Origin: an uncultured Opitutales bacterium
Lineage (GTDB): Bacteria > Verrucomicrobiota > Verrucomicrobiia > Opitutales > Intestinicryptomonadaceae
Direction: 5' to 3'
NCBI GenBank assembly: GCA_900547395.1
Contig: URGP01000001.1
Span: 62,001 to 126,000 of the forward strand
DNA length: 64,000 bases
A program made the translations under genes and the position numbers. Positions 9,834 to 16,913 of this stretch are shown here, piece by piece. The notes beneath the pieces were generated by a model. It worked only from the letters and a program-made list of their open reading frames with translations, ran no database searches and was not told where the DNA came from. The number at the start of each line of letters is the position of its first letter. The first letter of the stretch is position 1.

Positions 9834-10745
9834 ATGAATATAATAGATTACATTACAAGAAACAAAGGGTTAAAACAAAAAGATATTGCTGATAGACTCA
9901 ATGTAAGCAAAGCGCAAGTCTCAAAATGGAAATCAGGCGAGTATATATCTTATTCCAAGCAAGAAGAACTTAACAAGTTGGCTGGTTTGTTTGGAAATGA
10001 CACAGAATGGGCGGTTATCACAAAGACAAAAGAAAATGCCAAAGCTTGGTGCAAATATTTCTCATCTTATGAAAAAATTTATTCCGAGTATGAAATTAAT
10101 TGTTTTAGTGATGATGACACTACAGCAATTTATGCTTCTTCTCTTCTAAAATCCTTACAAGAGCTTGGCGTTAAAATACCAGAAAAAGCACCTCCCATTA
10201 TTACATGCGAAAATGACTACATTGATACTCCCTTCAATAATTTAATATCAGAGATCATAACAATGCATGGATTTATTGTAGAATGGTGGGACCGCGTAAC
10301 AGAATATTTTGATGATACCGATCTATTTGATAAAATCATAAATATTAGAACTTGTTTGCTTGATATTACATTAAGCCATTTAAGCGAAGAAGTACAAAAA
10401 AAAGTAGGAATGCAAAAAAATAAATTGGATACATTCACCCATAACAAGAGAGTATCAGCTTTAAAATATATTAGCAGGTTTTGCAGTGAACTCATAAAAA
10501 AGAGATACCCAATAACAGAAGATTATTTTAAAGTTATCTCTGAAAATCCGTATATTTTAAGCGATGAGTTATTAGAAAAAGATTTGTTCGTATCATTAAG
10601 TGATTTTCTACCAATCGGAGAAAAATTAATTTTCGAAGAGATTTGCATGTTGAAAAATCAAATTAAAGAACTCCATTTAAAAATAGATAAACTTGCCTCT
10701 CCCAAGAAAATAAAAAAATTTAAAAAAAAATATAAATCAAAGTAA
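9834..10745 (+). CDS. XRE-type helix-turn-helix protein
   Basis: A predicted DNA-binding regulator of 303 residues. Residues 1-50 form a helix-turn-helix (GLKQKDIADRLNVSKAQVSKW), followed by a charged mostly helical region of unknown fold and a very Lys-rich end (KKIKKFKKKYKSK). Classic XRE repressors are shorter, so the long C-terminus may sense a ligand or partner. It lies in an AT-rich island beside a frameshifted RHS locus and has no operon partner. Base composition unlike the metabolic genes suggests acquisition by transfer; this is inference. The target is unknown. Confidence 0.75.
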   Translation: MNIIDYITRNKGLKQKDIADRLNVSKAQVSKWKSGEYISYSKQEELNKLAGLFGNDTEWAVITKTKENAKAWCKYFSSYEKIYSEYEINCFSDDDTTAIYASSLLKSLQELGVKIPEKAPPIITCENDYIDTPFNNLISEIITMHGFIVEWWDRVTEYFDDTDLFDKIINIRTCLLDITLSHLSEEVQKKVGMQKNKLDTFTHNKRVSALKYISRFCSELIKKRYPITEDYFKVISENPYILSDELLEKDLFVSLSDFLPIGEKLIFEEICMLKNQIKELHLKIDKLASPKKIKKFKKKYKSK

Positions 10746-10838
10746 TTTTTTAGCTTAAAATTAACGAAATTTAGTATCATCTAAAATTTATACTTCACCT
10801 ATAAAACATTAAAATTTGGATATTTTATTTATAATGCT

Positions 10839-11360
10839 TTATAGTTCTATTCTATATACAGCAAAGCAAATATTATTATTCATGGATGGCAATACCAATA
10901 TGTCATTATAAAAAACAAAAGGACCCTCAAAACCGAAAAGAATATTTTTTGACACATCTTTATAATTGCAGCGAATTTCCACATTTATATCAAAATAATC
11001 TTTGTCTTTGGATACAAGAGTTATATCTGCTGAAATGCCATTAGAAATAAAATTACTCTTATACGAGCCATCTTCTTTGGATAGTTTTGTAAAAAAAACA
11101 ACTTTGCCATCTTTAAAAAAAACACCATAGTATCCGTTAAGGCGTTTTGCTTTGTCAAAATCCAACAGTTTTTGCCTCCAAGTTTCGGTAACGATTTTCC
11201 AATCTATTTTATTATTTACAGCTCTTATTATATTTGGGTTTAAACCCAAAACATCGTTGTAATCCAACTTGTTTACAAACAAATTATCTTCTTTTCCAAA
11301 ACAAAATATGCTTATAGAAAAGCAAACGAATACAAAACAGATATTTTTAAATTTATTCAT
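10839..11360 (-). CDS. Small exported protein downstream of RHS gene, possible immunity protein
   Basis: 173 residues with a Sec signal peptide (ICFVFVCFSISIFCFG). The mature part is a small alpha/beta protein with many aromatic and Lys residues; no family recognised. It is the third gene in the minus-strand row RHS tip gene, 225-aa exported protein, this gene, 21 nt after its predecessor's stop. In polymorphic toxin loci the gene after the toxin tip usually encodes immunity, and an exported immunity protein would suit a toxin acting outside the cytoplasm. That role is inference from position only. Confidence 0.65.
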   Translation of the reverse strand: MNKFKNICFVFVCFSISIFCFGKEDNLFVNKLDYNDVLGLNPNIIRAVNNKIDWKIVTETWRQKLLDFDKAKRLNGYYGVFFKDGKVVFFTKLSKEDGSYKSNFISNGISADITLVSKDKDYFDINVEIRCNYKDVSKNILFGFEGPFVFYNDILVLPSMNNNICFAVYRIEL

Positions 11361-11381
11361 ATTTTTTTATTTTATTTTAAA

Positions 11382-12056
11382 TTATTTAAAACATTCTTCC
11401 AAATTCCTTAGAAAAACATCTAACTCTTTATTCGGATACCTTATCGTATAAGCACCTAAATACTTATGGTTTTTTCCAAATTTATAAAAATCCTTTAATG
11501 AAAATTCCTTCATCTGCGTGTTGCCTAATGACATATCTGCAAACATAGAAAATACTTTTGTCAAATTCAATCTATTTGACCAGAGTTCAGAATCTATTGT
11601 AAAATAGTTTTTTTGTAGATTATTAATTTCCTGAATAACTTTATTATTTGACAAAGATACATTTTTCTGGGATTCCAAATTGAAAATTCCATCATCTGTA
11701 TTTAACTTAAAAGACAATTTATAAATAGATTTGTCTGATACTATAAAAGAATAAGCACTTCCCTCCCCTATCTCAATAGACATAAATTTTATATCTGTAA
11801 TACAATTCGATTTTATAAATTCTTTAATTTGCAAAGACCAAATATCAGCTACTTTTTCCTCCATTGAGAAGTCATTAACACCAAAATAAGTACGACGTTT
11901 TTGTTGCATATTTATATCTACAAGCTGAAAAAAAATCGTCATATCGGTATTCGCTTCTATTTTTACTCCAGATGTTGTCATGCCACCTACTCCAAAACTT
12001 TTATAAAAACTTAGACTTAAAAACAATATAAATAAGATATAATTTATTATTTTCAT
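11382..12056 (-). CDS. Exported protein immediately after RHS tip gene, candidate immunity protein
   Basis: 225 residues from ATG 12056, one base after the stop of the RHS gene (12058-12060). A Shine-Dalgarno AGGA lies about 8 nt upstream inside the RHS 3' end, so translation is probably coupled; a longer in-frame start inside the RHS gene (12083) is less likely. Residues 1-21 form a signal peptide (IINYILFILFLSLSF). No family recognised in the mature part. Position directly after a toxin-like tip makes it the best candidate for the immunity protein of the HExxH-bearing RHS gene. Confidence 0.7.
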   Translation of the reverse strand: MKIINYILFILFLSLSFYKSFGVGGMTTSGVKIEANTDMTIFFQLVDINMQQKRRTYFGVNDFSMEEKVADIWSLQIKEFIKSNCITDIKFMSIEIGEGSAYSFIVSDKSIYKLSFKLNTDDGIFNLESQKNVSLSNNKVIQEINNLQKNYFTIDSELWSNRLNLTKVFSMFADMSLGNTQMKEFSLKDFYKFGKNHKYLGAYTIRYPNKELDVFLRNLEECFK

Positions 12057-12057
12057 A

Positions 12058-13110
12058 TTATTCCTTTTTCCATTTATTACCACCTACATTTGTCCAACCC
12101 AATTCCTTAAGTTTTGAAAAGGTAGGAGCATTGGCAGCTCGAATAATAGACAATATTCTGGAAGAATTTTCACTATAATAAAAATTAGGAACACTTATGG
12201 AAAAAATTTCTGTCAAATTTTTTAATATTTCAGATGATAATAACGCATCTTCTCTTATACCCATAGAGTTTAACTGATTTTGTAGTGCAACTTTTAAGCT
12301 AGATTTGTAATTTATAAATTGTTGTAAATGTCCACGTTCATGCGCTAATGCCGCTTCGTATATACCTGGAGACATATAAGAATCCGTCATAGAATTACTA
12401 TGAGGAAAATATGTAATTTCACTACCAAGTGCATAGGAACTATTCCTAGGAATAGAAGAATTAACACTTAATACCATATCTATTGAAACAATTATTTCAT
12501 GGGTAGAAGATTGCGATATAGCTATGTTTCCAGGTCCAGCTTCATTCTTATTTGTATTTATTGGAGAAGCTTGGTTTGCATTTGTTATTTCCCGCCCATT
12601 ATTTTTAAATATAACTTTTAATGCTCCATACCAATCAAACGCAATAGTAGAAGCATTATTGCAATATGCAAAATTATTCCAGCCATCGGGATAGCCGATT
12701 AAATCTCGCATTTGCCACTTTCCTAAATCTGCGCGGTAATTACGCATTAAGAATGCGTAGCCCAAGTCTTCAACATAAGGTTTGCCTGTAAAGAACGATG
12801 TTTTATCTGTACTATCCGCTCCAAAGCTTGTTTTGTCAATAGCGAAATATCCCTCATCTTTTACGACGCCCAAGCTTGTCCCCAAAATATCGTTAAACAT
12901 TGCCTCTTCGGAACTTTCACCTATTGCCAAAACGGGATTGCCGCCGCCTGCGTGGGGCTCGTTTATGTATTTTGTACCGCTACGCTCAATCAACGCTAAG
13001 CCGTCCCACTCAAAGTTTTCTATACCGTTTTCGCGGATTGCTTTGGCGATTTGTCCGTTATTGTGGTATTCAAAGCTTGCAAGAGTTCTCCCGTTTCCGG
13101 AAACACTCAT
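12058..13110 (-). CDS. RHS-repeat core with HExxH metallopeptidase-like tip (5' end frameshifted)
   Basis: 350 residues from the first ATG in this frame. Residues 1-50 are the last YD-type segment. Residues 115-162 are the RHS-associated core: LGYAFLMRNYRADLGKW, then IGYPDGWNNFAY and FDWYGALK, matching the family pattern YDPxxGRW...DPxGYxxG. The variable tip follows (about 165-350) and contains HERGH at 257-261 (coding bases 12328-12342), the HExxH zinc-protease signature, in a predicted helix EAALAHERGHLQQF. A zinc metallopeptidase toxin tip is the likely reading; the third zinc ligand is not obvious. The frame opens just after a TGA, and the true beginning of the protein continues in another frame at 13142-13429. 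Confidence 0.75.
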   Translation of the reverse strand: MSVSGNGRTLASFEYHNNGQIAKAIRENGIENFEWDGLALIERSGTKYINEPHAGGGNPVLAIGESSEEAMFNDILGTSLGVVKDEGYFAIDKTSFGADSTDKTSFFTGKPYVEDLGYAFLMRNYRADLGKWQMRDLIGYPDGWNNFAYCNNASTIAFDWYGALKVIFKNNGREITNANQASPINTNKNEAGPGNIAISQSSTHEIIVSIDMVLSVNSSIPRNSSYALGSEITYFPHSNSMTDSYMSPGIYEAALAHERGHLQQFINYKSSLKVALQNQLNSMGIREDALLSSEILKNLTEIFSISVPNFYYSENSSRILSIIRAANAPTFSKLKELGWTNVGGNKWKKE

Positions 13111-13141
13111 AACCTTGTCAAGCCAACCGTAAGCGTAGGTT

Positions 13142-13429
13142 TTATCGCCTTCCTGAATCAGTCGCCCTGCGGCATCGTAGCCCTTCGTCCTTCAAAGCTG
13201 AATCGTAAAACATTTGAAGCGGCAACCTAAGCTCGGGCGAAAAATTCGCAACTCCAATCGTAAAAGTTGAATAATAAGAATGCGAGGTAGGCGAAGCTTT
13301 TGCGGCGGAATTTTTATTCTGATAAAAATCAATTTGCCCAGCAAAAATATTCAACGAGCTTAGGATTAACGCAACAAACGCCTGATTTTCTGCAAACAGC
13401 GATACAGTATGCGAGTTCAAAAAAAGCAT
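13142..13429 (-). pseudogene. Frameshifted 5' end of the HExxH RHS gene
   Basis: In this frame I read a likely signal peptide (MLFLNSHTV, then AFVALILSSLNIFAG) and then SPELRLPLQMFYDSALKDEG, ending in a stop at 13142. The core frame resumes with YDAAGRLIQEGDKTYAYGWL. Removing one base from the GGG run (CCC at 13181-13183 on the plus strand) joins ...ALKDEG to YDAAGR... and gives one protein of about 456 residues, a very compact RHS protein. The start codon at 13429 is chosen because it begins the hydrophobic leader; it is uncertain. Confidence 0.55.
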
Positions 13430-13490
13430 AAAAAACAATATATGCTTGTCATTTGTTCCGCGGAATTGACAATGATTTTGCAGGATTTTT

Positions 13491-13913
13491 ATGAACAACA
13501 TAATGCGAATTTTTCTTATACTGGTAATTTCAACTGCCATCAATGCGATTGCTTCTGCAAAAGAGCCAATGCAAGCCCCAAATGGAGGAATGATTGTCAG
13601 AATATCCGAAATCGAGGTATATCCCGAATATTTAGCGGAATATTTGGAGTTTGCAAAAGAAGTCGCCGAAGAATCGGTGAAAAATGAAAAGGACGTGGTT
13701 TCCATATACCCGATGTCCGTAATAAAAAATAACGCAAAAATAAAAATTTTGGAAATATACAGAACCCGGGAAGCTTACAAAAAGCACATAGAATCTCCAC
13801 ATTTCAAAAAATACAAAGAATCGACCCTGCACATGGTAAAGTCTCTTGAATTGGTTGACATGTTCCAAATTTGCCCAAGCAATTTTTACAGAATATTCAA
13901 AAAATCGAATTAA
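13491..13913 (+). CDS. Exported ABM-domain (antibiotic biosynthesis monooxygenase-like) protein
   Basis: 140 residues. A signal peptide (MRIFLILVISTAINAIASA) is followed by a ferredoxin-like ABM domain: RISEIEVYPEYLAEYLEF, then ESVKNEKDVVSIYPM, KIKILEIYRTREAYKKHIE and STLHMVKSLELVDM. This dimeric fold includes quinol monooxygenases such as YgiN, but many members have no known reaction, and export suggests a periplasmic role. An AGGA precedes the ATG by five bases. Its 5' end faces away from the broken RHS gene. Confidence 0.8.
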   Translation: MNNIMRIFLILVISTAINAIASAKEPMQAPNGGMIVRISEIEVYPEYLAEYLEFAKEVAEESVKNEKDVVSIYPMSVIKNNAKIKILEIYRTREAYKKHIESPHFKKYKESTLHMVKSLELVDMFQICPSNFYRIFKKSN

Positions 13914-13954
13914 AACTTAATTTTCGCAAAATCCGCAATGTTCAGCCTTTGATG

Positions 13955-13967
13955 TTTTACTGTAATG
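13955..13967. promoter_or_regulatory. TTAC-N-GTAA operator-like motif, copy 1
   Basis: TTTTACTGTAATG, the reverse complement of CATTACAGTAAAA, 83 nt before the first GH51 gene. The core TTACTGTAA is palindromic around one base. Near-identical copies occur at 16806-16818 and 20416-20428, all in front of genes in the same glycan block. Confidence 0.4.
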
Positions 13968-14049
13968 TAAAAACAGATGTACTAAAATTTTTGAATAGTT
14001 TATAAGTCTCATTCTGTTTAAAAGTTTCATTTTTCAAAGGCAAAACATT

Positions 14050-16560
14050 ATGAAAAAAATTATTTTGGCGGCAAAACTTGCCACTATTTCGCTACTTTCA
14101 GCGCATGCGTCAGAAAGCGTGTCAATAAATTTGGATATGCCCCAAAATCCTGTTTCAGAAAGCATGTACGGCATATTTTTCGAAGAAATAAACCATGCGG
14201 GAGACGGCGGGCTTTATGCGGAATTAGTCCAAAACAGAAGCTTTGAGGAGCTTGAAATGCCAAAGGGCTACCATTGCGACGGCGACAGGCTACATCCAAA
14301 TCCCGTAAAAAACCACATAACAGGCAATATCGCAAAGCAGACGTTCAGATGGACAAAAGATCCCGTTCCCGCATGGACGCTTAAAGCCGAAAGCGGATGC
14401 GCCTCGATGAAGCTTACAAAGAAAAATCCAAAATTTCAAACTGCGCCAAACAATCTTGAAGTTTCCATTTCAGACGCCTCCGCCCCGGTAAGGCTCGTAA
14501 ATTCGGGATACTGGGGAATGAATATCGAGCGCGGCGAAAACTACTTGTTTAGGGCAATCGTAAAAACTTCAGAAGATTACAAGGGAAGCATTGTCTTAAA
14601 GCTTTTGTCCGATGACGGAAAAGTTTTGGCAAAAAAGCCCGTAAATCTTAAAAATCCCTTTCAATGGAATGACGTAAAATTCACGCTTTCCCCAGACGGC
14701 TCCGATTCGGAAGCCAAACTCGCGATAGAATTCGATTCTGTCGGCAAGGTGTGGCTTGACTATGTGTCGTTGTTCCCGCAAAAGACTTTCAAAAACCGCC
14801 CGAACGGATTGCGAAAAGATGTCGCGGAAGCCTTGCAAGGGTTGAAGCCCGCATTCGTGCGCTGGCCCGGCGGCTGCGTCGTTGAAGGCATTTCGCTTGA
14901 AAACAGGTTTGAATGGAAAAAAACGCTCGGCGATCCGGCGGCGCGACCCGGGGAATACAGCACATGGGGATACAGATGCTCCTACGGCTTCGGCTACCAT
15001 GAAATGCTGCAATTTTGCGAAGACATAAACGCGGACGCAATGTTTGTCTGCAATGTAGGCATGGGCTGCCAATTCAGAATGGGAGACATCTCAAAAGATG
15101 AAGAAATCGAATTTTACCTTCAAGAATGCTTGGATGCGATAGAATACGCGCTCGGCGACGCCAAAACATCGAAGTGGGGAAAAATCCGCGCAAAAGAAGG
15201 GCACCCCGCCCCCTTCCCGTTGAAATATGTCGAAATCGGCAATGAGAACCGGGGTCCTGAATACGACAAGCGGTTTGACATTTTCTACAAAGCGATAAAG
15301 GAAAAGTATCCCTCGCTAATCCTCATATCAAATCACGGAATCGGCGGCATAGGAAAAAGCGAAAAAACCGACATGATAGACCCGCACTTTTACGTCGATC
15401 CCACGTTCTTCTTTTCAAACACAACTATTTTCGACAATCAAAAACGCGGGGAATACACTGTTTACGTCGGCGAATACGCCTGCAACGCAAACGTCGGCGG
15501 AGGAAACATGACTGCCGCGCTCTCTGAAGCCGCATTCATAAGCGGAATGGAAAGAAACGGGGACTTTGTCAAAATGGCGTCATACGCTCCGCTTCTTGAA
15601 AACAAAAACGACAGGGCGTGGGTTACGAATTTAATTTGGCTTGACACCGACCAGGTTGTGGGCCGCTCTTCATACTACGTCCAAAAAATGGCGGCGGAAA
15701 ATCGACCGACCTACAACTTAAAAACAAACATCACCCATACAGCTCCCAAAGAAATATCCCTTGAAAAAGGGACGATAGGTTTCGGCTCATGGGAAACGCA
15801 AGTGGAGTATAAAGACATAAAAATCATATCAAACGGAAAAGAAATTCCCGCAAACTTAAAAGAATCTTCAGACACGCGCGGACAATGGTCTATTGAAGAC
15901 GGAATCCTCGCTCAAAAATCCGACGACAGCGCGACAAAATACACGCTGAAAGGCATTTCTTTAAACGACTACACCCTTCAATTAAAAGCGAGAAAAACGG
16001 GCGGCAAGGAAGGCTTTATGATTTATTACGGCTTGTCCGACAACGCCCAAACGGGATACCTGTTTAACATTGGCGGGTGGCTTAATTCAAGAACCGCGGC
16101 TGAAATCGTAAAAGGCGGGCGCAACGCGGGAATGGTCGGCGACAGTGTTTCGCAAAGCATTGAAAAAGGCAAATGGTACGACATAAAAATCGTTGCGTCC
16201 CCAAGCAAAATCGAGCTTTTCATTGACGGTAAACTGACGCTCACACATACGCCGTCAAGCCATCCGATGCAGTTTATTTCGGCAGGATACGACGAAAAAA
16301 GCGGCGAAATAATCGTAAAAATCGTTAACGCGGATGAAAAGCCGTACAAGACAGACATAAAAATAGACGGGGCAAAAAAGATTGCGCCTTCGGGCAAAAT
16401 CATATCGCTTTCTGCAAAAAGCGGAAACGATGAAAATTCGTTTGAAGAGCCGCTTAAAATATCGCCTATTGAAAGCAAATACAATAATTTCGGCAAAAGC
16501 TTCAACTATGAATTTCCGCCGTTCTCATACACGATATTCAGAATAAAGGCCTCGAAGTAG
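14050..16560 (+). CDS. GH51 alpha-L-arabinofuranosidase
   Basis: Exported enzyme expected to release terminal alpha-L-arabinofuranosyl groups from arabinoxylan, arabinan or arabinogalactan by a retaining mechanism. Order: signal peptide (1-20); start of the catalytic fold (MYGIFFEEINHAGDGGLYAEL); an inserted carbohydrate-binding beta-sandwich (about 85-240); then the GH51 barrel (RWPGGCVVEG). The acid/base is Glu399 in IGNENRG and the nucleophile Glu475 in YVGEYAC. From about 580 a second beta-sandwich similar to GH16/LamG-like domains (FGSWETQVEYKDI, GFMIYYGL) is embedded before the last strands. AAAGG precedes the ATG. At 836 residues it is longer than cytoplasmic GH51 enzymes (about 500) but normal for large exported forms. 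Confidence 0.92.
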   Translation: MKKIILAAKLATISLLSAHASESVSINLDMPQNPVSESMYGIFFEEINHAGDGGLYAELVQNRSFEELEMPKGYHCDGDRLHPNPVKNHITGNIAKQTFRWTKDPVPAWTLKAESGCASMKLTKKNPKFQTAPNNLEVSISDASAPVRLVNSGYWGMNIERGENYLFRAIVKTSEDYKGSIVLKLLSDDGKVLAKKPVNLKNPFQWNDVKFTLSPDGSDSEAKLAIEFDSVGKVWLDYVSLFPQKTFKNRPNGLRKDVAEALQGLKPAFVRWPGGCVVEGISLENRFEWKKTLGDPAARPGEYSTWGYRCSYGFGYHEMLQFCEDINADAMFVCNVGMGCQFRMGDISKDEEIEFYLQECLDAIEYALGDAKTSKWGKIRAKEGHPAPFPLKYVEIGNENRGPEYDKRFDIFYKAIKEKYPSLILISNHGIGGIGKSEKTDMIDPHFYVDPTFFFSNTTIFDNQKRGEYTVYVGEYACNANVGGGNMTAALSEAAFISGMERNGDFVKMASYAPLLENKNDRAWVTNLIWLDTDQVVGRSSYYVQKMAAENRPTYNLKTNITHTAPKEISLEKGTIGFGSWETQVEYKDIKIISNGKEIPANLKESSDTRGQWSIEDGILAQKSDDSATKYTLKGISLNDYTLQLKARKTGGKEGFMIYYGLSDNAQTGYLFNIGGWLNSRTAAEIVKGGRNAGMVGDSVSQSIEKGKWYDIKIVASPSKIELFIDGKLTLTHTPSSHPMQFISAGYDEKSGEIIVKIVNADEKPYKTDIKIDGAKKIAPSGKIISLSAKSGNDENSFEEPLKISPIESKYNNFGKSFNYEFPPFSYTIFRIKASK

Positions 16561-16669
16561 CAATCTTAGTTTAATGCGTGAAGAATAAAAAATGAACTCT
16601 ATGTCATCTTAATTAAAATGGCAAAACTTTAAAGCCGTTTTTAAATATTGTTTCAGCGCGCATTTATGG

Positions 16670-16704
16670 AAATTGCAGGGAAGCTTTGCCCCTGCAATTT
16701 TTTT
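16670..16704 (+). terminator. Rho-independent terminator after first GH51 gene
   Basis: Perfect 11-bp stem AAATTGCAGGG / CCCTGCAATTT (16670-16680 with 16690-16700) followed by a T run. It ends transcription about 130 nt after the GH51 stop, so the two GH51 genes are probably separate units. Confidence 0.85.
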
Positions 16705-16805
16705 ATGTTTGCGGATTTTTTACACACAAAAATCATCTACCAAAGAAAAAGCGAAGTAAAAATTTCCGCGTAAAAACGTCTTCCGCATAAACAGCCCGTT
16801 TTCAG

Positions 16806-16818
16806 CATTACTGTAAAA
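16806..16818. promoter_or_regulatory. TTAC-N-GTAA operator-like motif, copy 2
   Basis: CATTACTGTAAAA, 96 nt before the second GH51 gene. It differs from copies 1 and 3 only at the central base. A looser TTTAC...GTAAA pair also lies at about 16838-16856. Confidence 0.4.
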
Positions 16819-16913
16819 CAAAAATCGAAAAATCGACACTTTACACTTTTGGGGTAAAAAAATAAAAATCGTTTCCCGACAATACATTTATTTAACCATT
16901 ATAAAAACAGCAT

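Noticed and set aside
13430-13705. Minus-strand continuation of the frame that holds the RHS 5' fragment
   Set aside because: This part runs antisense to the ABM-domain gene and does not look like protein; only the part from 13429 on resembles the start of an exported RHS protein.
14596-15072. Minus-strand frames inside the GH51 genes (also 18282-18647 and 18663-19049)
   Set aside because: Antisense shadows of conserved catalytic regions.
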